From the NCBI RefSeq assembly GCF_004791165.1, contig NZ_SRUZ01000003.1, positions 434,001 to 498,000 of the forward strand: a stretch of DNA of 64,000 bases, in the 5' to 3' direction. The DNA is from Mesorhizobium sp. M8A.F.Ca.ET.218.01.1.1. Its GTDB lineage: Bacteria; Pseudomonadota; Alphaproteobacteria; Rhizobiales; Rhizobiaceae. The notes below the pieces were generated by a model, which ran no database searches, had not been told where the DNA came from, and worked only from the letters and a program-made list of their open reading frames with translations. This document shows, piece after piece, positions 9,606 through 18,516 of this stretch (within the stretch, counting starts at the first letter, position 1; each line of letters opens with the position of its first letter). Position numbers and translations under genes: made by a program.

Positions 9606-11696
9606 ATGGACGACAACGACAAGAAATCTCCGCGCAAAGGCGGCCCGGGCAGGAGTGGCCCGAAATCGGCAGGTGCACGTGGCCGCGACGCCAGCAAGGG
9701 CGGGAAGCCGTCCTTTGGTACGAAAAAGCCTTATGCCCCGCGTGGCGATCGGCCGATGGCCGCCGATGGGGACCGGCCGAAGCGGGACTTCAAGGGCGGT
9801 GACAGGCCGTTCAGCAAGGGACCGCGCCCAGAAGGCAAGCCTTACGAAAAGCGCGAAGGCCCGCGCAAGCCCTACGCGCCTCGCGGCGACCGTCCGATGG
9901 CGGCCGAAGGCGAGCGCAAGCCTTATGAAAAGCGCGAGGGGCCGCGCAAGCCCTATGCCCCGCGCGGCGAGCGTCCGATCGCCGCCGAAGGCGAGCGCAA
10001 GCCTTATGAGAAGCGTGAAGGGCCGCGCAAACCCTATGCCTCGCGTGGCGACCGTCCCATGGCGGCCGAAGGCGAACGCAAGCCTTATGAGAAGCGTGAA
10101 GGCCCGCGCAAACCCTACGCGCCGCGCGGCGACCGTCCGTTTTCTGCTTCGGCCGACGGCGGCGAAAAGCGCTTTGACCGTCCCAAGCGTGATTTCACAG
10201 ATCGTCCGAAGCGGGATTTTGCTGACCGTCCAAAGCGCGACTTTGGAGGCGACAGACCCAAGCGTGATTTCGGTGATCGGCCCCAGGGTGCATCGGGCGG
10301 TGGTTTCAAGCCACGTCCGCGACCAGCCGAAGGAACCGAAGAAGCCGGCGAGCGCATCGCCAAGCGGCTGGCACGCGCCGGGCTCGCCTCGCGCCGCGAT
10401 GCCGAGGAACTGATCGCCGCCGGCCGCGTCAAGGTCAATGGCCGGGTGCTGGCCTCGCCGGCGTTCAACGTCATGCCCAATGACATCATCCATCTCGACG
10501 GCATGGAAATCCCGCCGATCGAACGCACGCGCCTGTTCCTGTTCCACAAGCCGGCCGGCGTCGTCACCACCAACCGCGACCCCGAAGGCCGCAAGACCGT
10601 CTTCGACGTGCTGCCGGCCGAGCTGCCGCGGCTGATGACCATCGGCCGGCTCGATATCAACACTGAAGGCCTGCTGCTGCTGACCAATGATGGCGGCCTG
10701 TCGCGCGTGCTCGAACTGCCGGCCACCGGCTGGCTGCGCCGCTACCGCGTGCGCGTCCACGGCAAGGTCGAGGAAAGCGCGCTCGCCGGCCTGCGCGAAG
10801 GCATTGCCGTCGACGGCGTTTTCTACGGCGCCATCGAAGCCAGCCTCGATCGCGAGCAGGGCTCCAATGCCTGGCTGACGATCGGCTTGCGCGAGGGCAA
10901 GAACCGTGAGGTCAAGAACATCCTCGGCGCGCTCGGCCTCGACGTCACGCGGCTGATCCGCATCTCCTACGGCCCGTTCCAGCTCGAGGATCTCCCCGAA
11001 GGTCATGTGCTGGAGATCAAGGGCCGAGTGCTGCGCGACCAGCTTGGCGAGCGCCTGGTCGAGGAATCCGGCGCCAATTTCGACGCCGAGATAACAAAAC
11101 CGTTTTCCAACCAGCCCATGCGGCGCACCGAAGTCCGCGAGGCCGAGCCCGAACGGCCGAAGTTTACGCGAGACGGCGAGCGACGGCCGATCGGCGAGGG
11201 CGGGCTGATCAAGAACCGCAAACGCCGGGAAGGCAGCCGCGACGAGGCGCTCGGCAAACTGTCGACGAGTCCCGACAGAGGCGAGAGAGCAGAAAAGAGC
11301 TTCGGCGATCGCGGTCCGCGACCGGAGCGTGGCGGCTTTGGCGATAAGCCGCGTGGAAGTTTTGGCGACAAGCCGCGCGGCGGATTCGGTGACAAGCCTC
11401 GCGGCGGCAAGAAATCCGAACGCGAGCAACGGCCGATCGAGCCGCCAGGCCAGCGCAAGGCCAATGTCTGGATGGCGCCGGGAGCCCGGCCGATCGGCAA
11501 GGGCAGGGCGGAGGCCGATGCGGCCAAGGCGGCCGAGAACAAAGCGCGCAAGGCCTCGTTCAAGCCGTCATATGGCAAGCCCGCCGACAAACCAGGCGGT
11601 GCGAAGCCATTCGGCAAGCCGCGTGGCGAGCGTCCAGGAGGCGCCGGTGGCGGTGAGCGGCCGCGCGGCGGCCCCAAGGGTCCCCGCACAAGATGA
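9606..11696 (+). CDS. Pseudouridine synthase, RluB/RsuA family, with long repetitive tails
   Basis: The enzyme core converts uridine to pseudouridine in rRNA. An S4 RNA-binding domain lies at about residues 248-300 (RLARAGLASRRDAEELI) and the RsuA/RluB catalytic motif GRLDINTEGLLLLTNDGG at about 347-364, with the nucleophile Asp near residue 350. At 696 residues it is far longer than the family norm of about 250-300. The first 240 residues contain four 27-residue repeats and KRDF repeats; the last 170 contain GFGDKPRG repeats. Both tails are Arg/Lys/Gly/Pro-rich and probably disordered RNA-binding extensions. The start ATG at 9606 follows AAAGG. It overlaps rsmD by four bases. Confidence 0.9.
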   Translation: MDDNDKKSPRKGGPGRSGPKSAGARGRDASKGGKPSFGTKKPYAPRGDRPMAADGDRPKRDFKGGDRPFSKGPRPEGKPYEKREGPRKPYAPRGDRPMAAEGERKPYEKREGPRKPYAPRGERPIAAEGERKPYEKREGPRKPYASRGDRPMAAEGERKPYEKREGPRKPYAPRGDRPFSASADGGEKRFDRPKRDFTDRPKRDFADRPKRDFGGDRPKRDFGDRPQGASGGGFKPRPRPAEGTEEAGERIAKRLARAGLASRRDAEELIAAGRVKVNGRVLASPAFNVMPNDIIHLDGMEIPPIERTRLFLFHKPAGVVTTNRDPEGRKTVFDVLPAELPRLMTIGRLDINTEGLLLLTNDGGLSRVLELPATGWLRRYRVRVHGKVEESALAGLREGIAVDGVFYGAIEASLDREQGSNAWLTIGLREGKNREVKNILGALGLDVTRLIRISYGPFQLEDLPEGHVLEIKGRVLRDQLGERLVEESGANFDAEITKPFSNQPMRRTEVREAEPERPKFTRDGERRPIGEGGLIKNRKRREGSRDEALGKLSTSPDRGERAEKSFGDRGPRPERGGFGDKPRGSFGDKPRGGFGDKPRGGKKSEREQRPIEPPGQRKANVWMAPGARPIGKGRAEADAAKAAENKARKASFKPSYGKPADKPGGAKPFGKPRGERPGGAGGGERPRGGPKGPRTR
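9831..10145 (+). repeat. 81-bp in-frame tandem repeats in the rluB-like gene
   Basis: Four copies begin at 9831, 9912, 9993 and 10074, a regular 81-base period encoding 27 residues each (core KPYEKREGPRKPYAPRGD). Copies differ mainly at third codon positions, so the protein repeat is conserved while the DNA has begun to diverge. Copy-number change would keep the reading frame. Confidence 0.9.
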
Positions 11697-12247
11697 GAAT
11701 CGTCGGCGGTGAGTTTCGCGGGCGTCCGCTGGCGACGCCCCGCAGCAGCGCTATCCGCCCGACGACCGACCGGACCCGCGAGGCCGTCTTCAACGTTCTG
11801 GCGCATCGCTTCGCCGGGCAAGTGGAGGGCGCGCGCGTGCTCGACCTGTTCGCCGGCACCGGCGCGCTTGGTTTGGAAGCCCTGTCGCGCGGGGCATCCT
11901 ATGGCGTGTTCATCGAGGAATCGGCCGAAGGCCGGGGCCTGATCCGCGACAATGTCGAGGCCTTCGGCCTGACCGGACGCACCAAGATCTTCCGCCGCGA
12001 TGCAACCGGCCTTGGCGAGGCGGGCACGCTGGCGCCGTTCGGTCTCGTCTTTGCCGATCCGCCCTACGGCAAGGGCCTTGGCGAGCGCGCCCTGCGGTCC
12101 GCCAAGGATGGCGGCTGGCTGCGCCCCGGCGCGCTCTGCGTGGTCGAGGAGACGGCGGCGGTTCCCTTCGAGCCAGGCCCGGGCTTTTCCGTGCTTGATG
12201 AGCGCAACTATGGCGAGACCGTCATCCGCTTCATCGAGGCTGCCTGA
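11693..12247 (+). CDS. rsmD: 16S rRNA (guanine(966)-N(2))-methyltransferase
   Basis: RsmD methylates G966 of 16S rRNA using S-adenosylmethionine. The 184-residue protein has the AdoMet-binding LDLFAGTGALGLEAL (about residues 50-64) and the N2-guanine methyltransferase catalytic motif DPPY (about 122-125). It begins MRIVGGEFRGR, typical of the family. The ATGA overlap with the upstream pseudouridine synthase shows translational coupling, so two rRNA modification enzymes are made together. Confidence 0.95.
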   Translation: MRIVGGEFRGRPLATPRSSAIRPTTDRTREAVFNVLAHRFAGQVEGARVLDLFAGTGALGLEALSRGASYGVFIEESAEGRGLIRDNVEAFGLTGRTKIFRRDATGLGEAGTLAPFGLVFADPPYGKGLGERALRSAKDGGWLRPGALCVVEETAAVPFEPGPGFSVLDERNYGETVIRFIEAA

Positions 12248-12368
12248 ATAGGCCCGCTTTCAGCAGTGGCCTCTTTGCCGCCGCCTTTGACGGCAAGATG
12301 ACCAACAATTCACTTTGCTTGTCGTCAGCGCCTTGCCTATCGTCGCTGCATGAAAACCGGAGCCATCG

Positions 12369-13757
12369 ATGACATCCAGGACTGAATGGCTGCGGCCGGC
12401 GCTGCTGGCGACCTCGCTGGCCTTGTTCATCGCCGGCCCTGTCCTGGCCGACAGTTCTGCGTCGCCCAAGACTCTGCCGGCCGAGTTCAAGATCACGGAT
12501 TTCCTGCTCGACAACGGTATGGAAGTGGTCGTCATTCCCGATCACCGCGCGCCGATCGTCACCCATATGGTCTGGTACAAGATCGGTAGCGCCGACGAGC
12601 CGCCGGGCAAATCCGGCATCGCCCATTTCTTCGAGCATCTGATGTTCAAGGCGACAGCTCATCACGCGGCCGGCGAGTTCGATCGCGCCGTCTCCGACAT
12701 TGGCGGCTCCAACAACGCCTTCACCTCCTATGACTACACCGCTTTCCACGAGACGGTGGCGCCGTCGGATCTCGAGCTGATGATGAGCTTCGAAGCCGAC
12801 CGCATGCGCAACCTCATCCTCACCGACGACGTCATCAAGACCGAGCGCGACGTGATCCTGGAGGAGCGCCGCTCGCGCATCGACAACAATCCGCAGGCCG
12901 TGCTCGACGAGGAGGTCGATGCCACACTGTGGCAGAACCAGCCATATCGCATTCCGGTCATCGGCTGGATGCAGGAGATGGAGCAGTTGAACCGCACCGA
13001 CGCCGTCGCCTTCTACAACAAGTACTACCGGCCCAACAACGTCGTGCTGATCGTGGCCGGCGACGTCGAACCGGAAACGGTGAAGGCGCTGGCCGAGAAG
13101 ACCTACGGCAAGGTGGCCCGCGGGCCGGATCTGCCGCCGCGGGTGCGCCCGGTCGAACCGGAGCAGAATACCAGGCGCACCGTCACGCTCTCCGACGCCC
13201 GCGTCAGCGTGCCGAGTTTCTCGACGCAATGGGTCGTGCCTTCCTATCACACCGCTAAGCCGGGTCAGGCCGAAGCGCTCGATCTGCTCGCCGAGATTCT
13301 CGGCGGCGGCAACCGCAGCCGGCTTTACCAGGCGCTTGTCGTCAAGCAGGGCATCGCTTCCAGCGCCGGCGCTTACTTCCAGGGCACCATGCTCGACGAC
13401 ACCAATTTCACCGTCTATGGCGCGCCGCGCGGCGACGCCAAGCTGGCCGATGTCGAAGCCGCGGTCGATGCGGAGGTGGCGCGCATCGCCAGCGACGGCG
13501 TCACATCGGATGAGCTCGAAAAAGCCAAGGACCGCTATGTCAGGTCGATGATCTTTGCCCGCGACAAGCAGGATTCCATGGCCAACATCTATGGCTCGAC
13601 GCTCGCCACCGGCGGCAATGTCCAGGACGTGCAGCAATGGCCGGATCGCATCCGGAAGGTCACAACCGACGAGGTCAAGGCCGTTGCCGCGCGCTATCTT
13701 GTGCCGGCCCGCTCGACGTCAGGCTATCTCTTGCCGCAGCAACAGGCGGGGAATTGA
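12369..13757 (+). CDS. M16 family zinc peptidase (catalytic partner)
   Basis: This 462-residue protein has an N-terminal signal peptide (about residues 1-28, ending LADSS) and the inverted zinc motif HFFEH (HxxEH) at about residues 85-89, with the distal ligand Glu in the [13 protein letters not shown] region about 75 residues later. This is the active subunit pattern of M16B peptidases. It is probably periplasmic. GGAG lies before the ATG. Its stop overlaps the start of the next gene, a relative lacking HxxEH, so the two probably form a heterodimer as in mitochondrial processing peptidase. Confidence 0.9.
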   Translation: MTSRTEWLRPALLATSLALFIAGPVLADSSASPKTLPAEFKITDFLLDNGMEVVVIPDHRAPIVTHMVWYKIGSADEPPGKSGIAHFFEHLMFKATAHHAAGEFDRAVSDIGGSNNAFTSYDYTAFHETVAPSDLELMMSFEADRMRNLILTDDVIKTERDVILEERRSRIDNNPQAVLDEEVDATLWQNQPYRIPVIGWMQEMEQLNRTDAVAFYNKYYRPNNVVLIVAGDVEPETVKALAEKTYGKVARGPDLPPRVRPVEPEQNTRRTVTLSDARVSVPSFSTQWVVPSYHTAKPGQAEALDLLAEILGGGNRSRLYQALVVKQGIASSAGAYFQGTMLDDTNFTVYGAPRGDAKLADVEAAVDAEVARIASDGVTSDELEKAKDRYVRSMIFARDKQDSMANIYGSTLATGGNVQDVQQWPDRIRKVTTDEVKAVAARYLVPARSTSGYLLPQQQAGN

Positions 13758-15136
13758 TGATGATGAACGAGCATCTCCGCGCTTTTCCTTCTCCCGCAAG
13801 GGGAGACGGGAAGGCCCTGCACGCCCTCGCGACCCTCTTTCTCTCCATCCTCTTCCTGGTCCTGCCGGCGCTTGCCGCCCGCGCCATGGAGATCCAGTCC
13901 GTCACCTCGCCGAAGGGCGTCACGGCCTGGCTGGTCGAGGACTATTCCGTGCCGGTTGTCGCCATCCGCCTCGTCTTTGGCGGCGGCTCGACTCAGGATC
14001 CGCCGGGCAAGGAAGGGCTGGCCAATCTGATGACCGGTCTGTTCGACGAAGGCGCCGGCACTCTCGATTCGGAAGCTTTCCAAATCAGGCTCGACGATGC
14101 CGGCGCCGAGATGAGCTTCGACGAGACCCGCGATGGCATCTACGGCTCCATGCGCATGCTGGCCGAACAGCGCGACGAAGCCTTCGACCTGTTGCGGCTG
14201 GCGGTCAACGAGCCGCGCTTCGATCAGGCGCCGATCGACCGCATCCGCGCCCAGGTCCTGTCCGGCATCATCGCCAACGAAAACGACCCAGACACGGTGG
14301 CGCAGAACCGATGGGCGCGCGCCGTCTATGGCGACCACCCCTATTCGCGCTCCGATCAGGGCACCAGGCAGAGCGTCGCCGCCATCACTCAGGCTGATCT
14401 CAAGGCCCTGCACAAGGCGGTATTCGCGCGCGGCGGCCTGCATGTCGCCGTGGTCGGCGCCATCGACGCCGAGACGCTGAAGAAGAAGCTGGACATGGTG
14501 TTCGGCGATCTGCCGCCGAACCAGGCGCTCGCCCCTGTCGGCGATATCGAGCCCAGGCTGGCGCAGCATATCGAGGTCAATTACGACCTGCCGCAGACCT
14601 CGCTGCAGCTCACGTGGCCCGGCGTGAAGCGCACGTCGCCGGATTTCTTCCCGGCCGCGCTGATGAACGAAATCCTTGGCGGCGGCACCTTCACCTCGCG
14701 CCTGTTCCAAGAGGTGCGCGAAAAGCGCGGGCTGGCCTACAGCGTCAATTCCTCGCTGGTAAACCAGGACCACGCCGACGCACTGATCGTCACCACCGGA
14801 ACGCGTTCCGACCGCGCCGCCGAGACGCTTGGCATCGTGCGCGACGTCGTCAAGCGGCTGGCCGAGGACGGCCCGACCGAGGCCGAACTGGCGGCGACCA
14901 AGAAATATCTGATCGGTGCCTATGCCATCAACAATCTGGATTCGTCGAGTTCCATCGCCGCGACGCTGGTCGAGCTGCAGCTCGACGATCTCGGCATCGA
15001 CTACATGCAGCGCCGCAGCGGTTACATCAACGCGGTGACGCTGGATCAGGTCAAGGCGGCGGCGAAGAAGCTGCTGACGGCGGAGCCGACCATCATGGTG
15101 GTCGGGCCTCCACTGGCGGGAGCCGGCAAGGGATGA
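13757..15136 (+). CDS. M16 family protein (non-catalytic partner)
   Basis: This protein of about 459 residues shares the M16 fold: an N-terminal half with GGGSTQDPPGKEGLANLM at the position of the metal motif and a C-terminal GGGTFTSRLFQEVREKRGL region. The HxxEH zinc motif is absent (LANLMTGLFDEG at that site), so it is likely the structural or substrate-binding subunit of the upstream peptidase. Three ATGs stand in a row at 13757-13765; the first overlaps the preceding stop by one base. A hydrophobic segment (ALATLFLSILFLVLPALAARA) is preceded by an unusual head encoded by a short palindromic repeat. Confidence 0.88.
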   Translation: MMMNEHLRAFPSPARGDGKALHALATLFLSILFLVLPALAARAMEIQSVTSPKGVTAWLVEDYSVPVVAIRLVFGGGSTQDPPGKEGLANLMTGLFDEGAGTLDSEAFQIRLDDAGAEMSFDETRDGIYGSMRMLAEQRDEAFDLLRLAVNEPRFDQAPIDRIRAQVLSGIIANENDPDTVAQNRWARAVYGDHPYSRSDQGTRQSVAAITQADLKALHKAVFARGGLHVAVVGAIDAETLKKKLDMVFGDLPPNQALAPVGDIEPRLAQHIEVNYDLPQTSLQLTWPGVKRTSPDFFPAALMNEILGGGTFTSRLFQEVREKRGLAYSVNSSLVNQDHADALIVTTGTRSDRAAETLGIVRDVVKRLAEDGPTEAELAATKKYLIGAYAINNLDSSSSIAATLVELQLDDLGIDYMQRRSGYINAVTLDQVKAAAKKLLTAEPTIMVVGPPLAGAGKG

Positions 15137-15999
15137 GCCCGACCTTTGGCATCGCTTTCGGCGGCGGCGGCGCGCGCGGCCTGGCGCATATCCATGTCAT
15201 CGAGGCGCTGGACGAGCTTGGCATCAAGCCGGTGGCGATAGCCGGCTCGTCGATCGGCGCCATCATGGGCGCCGGCATGGCCTCCGGCATGACCGGCAAG
15301 GATATCCACGACTATGCCCGCTCGATCCTTGGCCGCCGCGCCGAGGTGGCGAGCCGCATGTGGCGGGCGCGGCCGGGCACGATCGCCGAGGCCATGCAAA
15401 ACGGCATCCGCGTCAGCCAGTTCAATGTCGAGCGCATCCTCAAGGCGTTCCTGCCCGAGGCCATTCCTGAAACCTTCGCCGAATTGAAAATCCCGCTGAA
15501 GGTGACGGCGACGGACTATTTCGGCCACAAGCTCGCTGTCTTCGACGACGGCGACCTGCACTCGGCCCTTGCCGCTTCGGCCGCCATTCCCGCCGTCTTC
15601 CGCCCGGTGACGCGCGACGGCAGGCTGCTGATCGACGGCGGCATCTACAACCCCGTGCCGTTCGACCTGATCGAGAAGGATGCCGACATCATCATCGGCG
15701 TCGACGTGGTCGGCGCGCCGGAAGAGGCCGACCGCAAACAGCCGACCTCAGTCGACCTGATGTTCGGCGCCACGCAGCTGATGATGCAGTCGATCATCGC
15801 CAACAAGCTGAAACAGTGCCAGCCCGACATACTGGTCCGCCCGGCGGTGTCCAAATACCGGGTGCTCGATTTCCTGAAGATCGACGCCTTGATGAACGAG
15901 ACGGCGGACATCAAGGATCGGCTGAAGCGCGAGGTGGAGGCCGCAGTTGAACAGCGCTCCGCCAAAGCGAAAAAAAGAAGGGTTGCAGCCAAAGCGTGA
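15133..15999 (+). CDS. Patatin-like phospholipase
   Basis: This 288-residue protein has all patatin hallmarks: oxyanion loop FGGGGARG (about residues 8-15), nucleophile elbow GSSIG (about 37-41) and catalytic Asp in DGGIYN (about 173-178), forming a Ser-Asp dyad that hydrolyses acyl esters of phospholipids. No signal peptide is seen, so it acts in the cytosol or at the inner face. The end is Lys/Arg-rich. The ATGA overlap with the M16 partner gene makes a three-gene unit, linking envelope proteolysis and lipid hydrolysis (inference). Confidence 0.9.
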   Translation: MSPTFGIAFGGGGARGLAHIHVIEALDELGIKPVAIAGSSIGAIMGAGMASGMTGKDIHDYARSILGRRAEVASRMWRARPGTIAEAMQNGIRVSQFNVERILKAFLPEAIPETFAELKIPLKVTATDYFGHKLAVFDDGDLHSALAASAAIPAVFRPVTRDGRLLIDGGIYNPVPFDLIEKDADIIIGVDVVGAPEEADRKQPTSVDLMFGATQLMMQSIIANKLKQCQPDILVRPAVSKYRVLDFLKIDALMNETADIKDRLKREVEAAVEQRSAKAKKRRVAAKA

Positions 16000-16080
16000 T
16001 CGCTATCAGCGACTACGTCTGCAAGACCGTGAGGGTTGTTTGTGCCGCCTCGGCGGTGAAGCAGTGCCGAGGGCTTACCC

Positions 16081-16650
16081 TCAGTCCTTCGCCCGCTCCA
16101 CATAGGACCCGTCGGCGGTCATCACCACCACGCGGGTGCCAGGCGCGATGTGCGGCGGCACGGTGGTGCGCACGCCGTTGGAAAGCACGGCCGGCTTGTA
16201 GGAGGACGACGCCGTCTGGCCCTTGGTCGTCGGCTCGGTGTCGACCACTTCGAAGGTGGCGCGCTGCGGCAGCACCAGGGCGATCGCGATGCCGTTGAAC
16301 TGCGACACCTGCACCGGCATGCCTTCCTGCAGATAGGGGGCTGCGTCGCCGACCACGGCTTCCGTCACCGCCACCTGGTCGTAGGTTTCCGGGTTCATGA
16401 AGTGATAGCCTTCGCCGTCGGCGTAGAGGAAGGTGTGCTCGCGCTCCTCGACATAGGCACGCTCCACCTGCTCGGTGGTGCGGTAGCGCTCCGACACCTT
16501 CACCCCGTCGCCGATGCGCCGCATGTCGAGCTGGGTCACGGGCGTGCCCTTGCCTGGGTGAATGTTTTCGGCAAAGAGGATCACATAAAGCTTGCCGTCC
16601 TTGTCGACGACATTGCCTTTGCGGAGCGAACTGGCGATGACTTTCACCAC
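16081..16650 (-). CDS. efp: Elongation factor P
   Basis: EF-P relieves ribosome stalling at polyproline stretches. The 189-residue length and [13 protein letters not shown] start match the family; the start is a GTG at 16650 with AGGA nine bases upstream. The lysine that is beta-lysylated in enterobacteria lies in HPGKGTP (about residues 31-37), so the modification site is present. Domains I-III are complete, ending YVERAKD. It is divergent from epmA, which encodes the modifying ligase, and the intergenic region carries a tandem repeat. Confidence 0.95.
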   Translation of the reverse strand: MVKVIASSLRKGNVVDKDGKLYVILFAENIHPGKGTPVTQLDMRRIGDGVKVSERYRTTEQVERAYVEEREHTFLYADGEGYHFMNPETYDQVAVTEAVVGDAAPYLQEGMPVQVSQFNGIAIALVLPQRATFEVVDTEPTTKGQTASSSYKPAVLSNGVRTTVPPHIAPGTRVVVMTADGSYVERAKD

Positions 16651-16747
16651 GGTTTTAAATCCTGCAAGAGTTGACTGGCGTTTGCCGGCTTGTGCGGCGC
16701 TGGATGGGGGCCTAGCGCATCTTGGCGCGAACCGCCAGCCCCCCAAT

Positions 16748-16827
16748 GCGAACTGGCATGGGGCGAACTGGCATGGGGCGAACTGGCATGCGGGCGAACT
16801 GGCATGGGGGGCGAACTGACATGGGGC
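16748..16827. repeat. Five short tandem repeats between efp and epmA
   Basis: The unit GCGAACTGGCATGGG recurs at 16748, 16763, 16778, 16794 and 16811, with spacing growing from 15 to 17 bases as G residues are added; a degenerate sixth unit follows. It lies in the 202-base gap that must hold both divergent promoters. The pattern looks like a slippage-prone minisatellite. Confidence 0.9.
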
Positions 16828-16852
16828 GCACCGCCATGCCTTCAATCCGCTC

Positions 16853-17899
16853 ATGACCGCCGCGTCGCCCTGGTGGACGCCGCATGTCCATGCCGATCGC
16901 CGCCCGCGCCTTATGCTGCGCAACAAGCTGACGGCGGCCTTGCGCGACTGGTTCGCCGGTAACGACTTCATCGAGGTGGAGACGGCGGCGCTGCAGGTCT
17001 CGCCCGGTAACGAGGCACATCTGGCGGCTTTCGCCACGGAAGCGGTAGGGCCGGATGGCGTCCGCTCGCCGCTTTATCTCCACACCTCGCCGGAATTCGC
17101 CTGCAAGAAACTGCTTGCCGCGGGGGAGCAGCGCATTTTCAGCCTGGGTCCGGTCTACCGCAACCGCGAGCGCGGTCCTTTGCACCATCCCGAATTCACC
17201 ATGCTCGAATGGTACCGGGTGGGCGAAACCTACGAAAGCCTGATGCGCGACTGCGCCGATCTGCTGGCGCTGGCCGCGACACGGGCAGGGGCCACGCGCT
17301 TTTCCTTCCGTGGCCGCGATTGCGATCCGTTCGCCAAACCGGAGCGGCTGACCGTGGCGGACGCCTTCAGCCACCATGCCGGCATCGATCTGCTGGCCAC
17401 GGTCGCCGTCGACGGCGGCACGGACCGGGACGCGCTTCATGCCGCGCTGGTCCAAGCCGGCCTGCGCACAGCGCCCGACGACAACTGGGCGGATTTGTTC
17501 AGCCGCGTGATGGTGGAAAAGATCGAGCCGTTCCTCGGGCAGGGGCGGGCGACCATCCTGTGCGAATATCCGGTCGCCGAGGCGGCGCTCGCCCGTCCGA
17601 GCCCCGGGGATCCACGCGTCGCCGAACGGTTCGAACTCTATTGCTGCGGTGTCGAGCTCGCCAACGGCTTTGGCGAGTTGACCGACGCGGCCGAGCAGCG
17701 CCGGCGCTTTATCATCGAGATGGACGAGAAGGAGCGCATCTATGGCGAGCGCTACCCGCTGGACGAGGATTTCCTGGCTGCCCTTGCCATCATGCCGCAG
17801 GCCAGCGGCATCGCGCTCGGCTTCGACCGCCTGGCGATGCTGGCGACCGGCGCGCAGAAGATCGAGGACGTTATCTGGACACCCGTCGCGACATCTTGA
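16853..17899 (+). CDS. epmA: EF-P--(R)-beta-lysine ligase (GenX/PoxA)
   Basis: EpmA is a class II LysRS-like enzyme without anticodon domain that attaches (R)-beta-lysine to EF-P. The 348-residue protein shows motif 2 around [23 protein letters not shown] (about residues 100-122) and motif 3 [11 protein letters not shown] (about 323-333). The length and absence of an OB-fold separate it from LysS. It is paired with efp head to head. The companion aminomutase EpmB is not in the window. A terminator hairpin follows the stop. Confidence 0.93.
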   Translation: MTAASPWWTPHVHADRRPRLMLRNKLTAALRDWFAGNDFIEVETAALQVSPGNEAHLAAFATEAVGPDGVRSPLYLHTSPEFACKKLLAAGEQRIFSLGPVYRNRERGPLHHPEFTMLEWYRVGETYESLMRDCADLLALAATRAGATRFSFRGRDCDPFAKPERLTVADAFSHHAGIDLLATVAVDGGTDRDALHAALVQAGLRTAPDDNWADLFSRVMVEKIEPFLGQGRATILCEYPVAEAALARPSPGDPRVAERFELYCCGVELANGFGELTDAAEQRRRFIIEMDEKERIYGERYPLDEDFLAALAIMPQASGIALGFDRLAMLATGAQKIEDVIWTPVATS

Positions 17900-17901
17900 A
17901 C

Positions 17902-17926
17902 GAGAGCCGCTACCAGGCTCTCTTTT
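17902..17926 (+). terminator. Rho-independent terminator of epmA
   Basis: Perfect arms GAGAGCC and GGCTCTC with loop GCTACCA are followed by TTTT. It stands just after the epmA stop codon and touches the stop codon of the convergent VOC gene at 17926. Confidence 0.8.
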
Positions 17927-18342
17927 CAATGCGCGAAAACCTGCTCCAGTGAGCGAAAACCCTTGAATTCCAGGGCGTTGCCTGATGGGTCGCGAATAAA
18001 CAGCGTCGCCTGTTCGCCGGGCTCGCCCTGGAAGCGGACCATTGGCCGCTCCAGCCAGTCTATGTCGTCGCGCGCTTCCAGCCGCGTCGCCAGGCGCTGC
18101 CAGTCATCCATTAAGAGCACGGCGCCGAAATGCGGAATCGGCACCAAAATGCCGTCGACCTTGCCGTCACTGGCGGCTTGCGCGGCCTGCGGCCGCAGAT
18201 GCGCCGACATCTGGTGGCCATAAAGGTCGAAATCGACCCAGGTCGCCGACGAGCGGCCGATCGCGCAGCCCAGCACCTCGCCATAGAAAGTTCGCGTTTC
18301 ATCGAGATCACGAACCGGAAAGGCAAGATGGAAAGGCGTCAT
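17926..18342 (-). CDS. VOC (glyoxalase/bleomycin resistance) family protein
   Basis: This 138-residue protein starts MTPFHLAFPVRDLDETRTFY, the first beta-alpha-beta unit of the vicinal oxygen chelate fold, and ends with FIRDPSGNALEFKGF, the second unit with the metal-binding Glu. His in FHLAF and GHQMSAH are further candidate ligands. The size fits single-domain dioxygenase-like or glyoxalase-like proteins; the substrate is unknown. GGAG lies upstream of the ATG at 18342. It is convergent with epmA and divergent from pmbA. Confidence 0.85.
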   Translation of the reverse strand: MTPFHLAFPVRDLDETRTFYGEVLGCAIGRSSATWVDFDLYGHQMSAHLRPQAAQAASDGKVDGILVPIPHFGAVLLMDDWQRLATRLEARDDIDWLERPMVRFQGEPGEQATLFIRDPSGNALEFKGFRSLEQVFAH

Positions 18343-18516
18343 GGCGAAGGCTCCAGATAGGCAAAAACTGCGGCGTCCGCTCCTGGCGGGCGCTTCGATG
18401 GCGATTTGGTCGCGACATCCTGATTGCCCTTCTGCCATTGCACAAGCGGCATTGGAACAATAGATGGTGCGGCAGCACCTGCCTTCCGGACAGGCTGAAG
18501 AAACAGGATCAAGTGC

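Noticed and set aside
9540..11429. A 629-codon minus-strand frame with regular repeats
   Set aside because: Its repeats are the antisense reading of the 81-bp repeats in the pseudouridine synthase gene, which has the real domains.
16748..16827. Coding repeat extending the efp frame upstream
   Set aside because: The open frame to 17037 runs through the repeat, but EF-P length and start motif place the true start at 16650.
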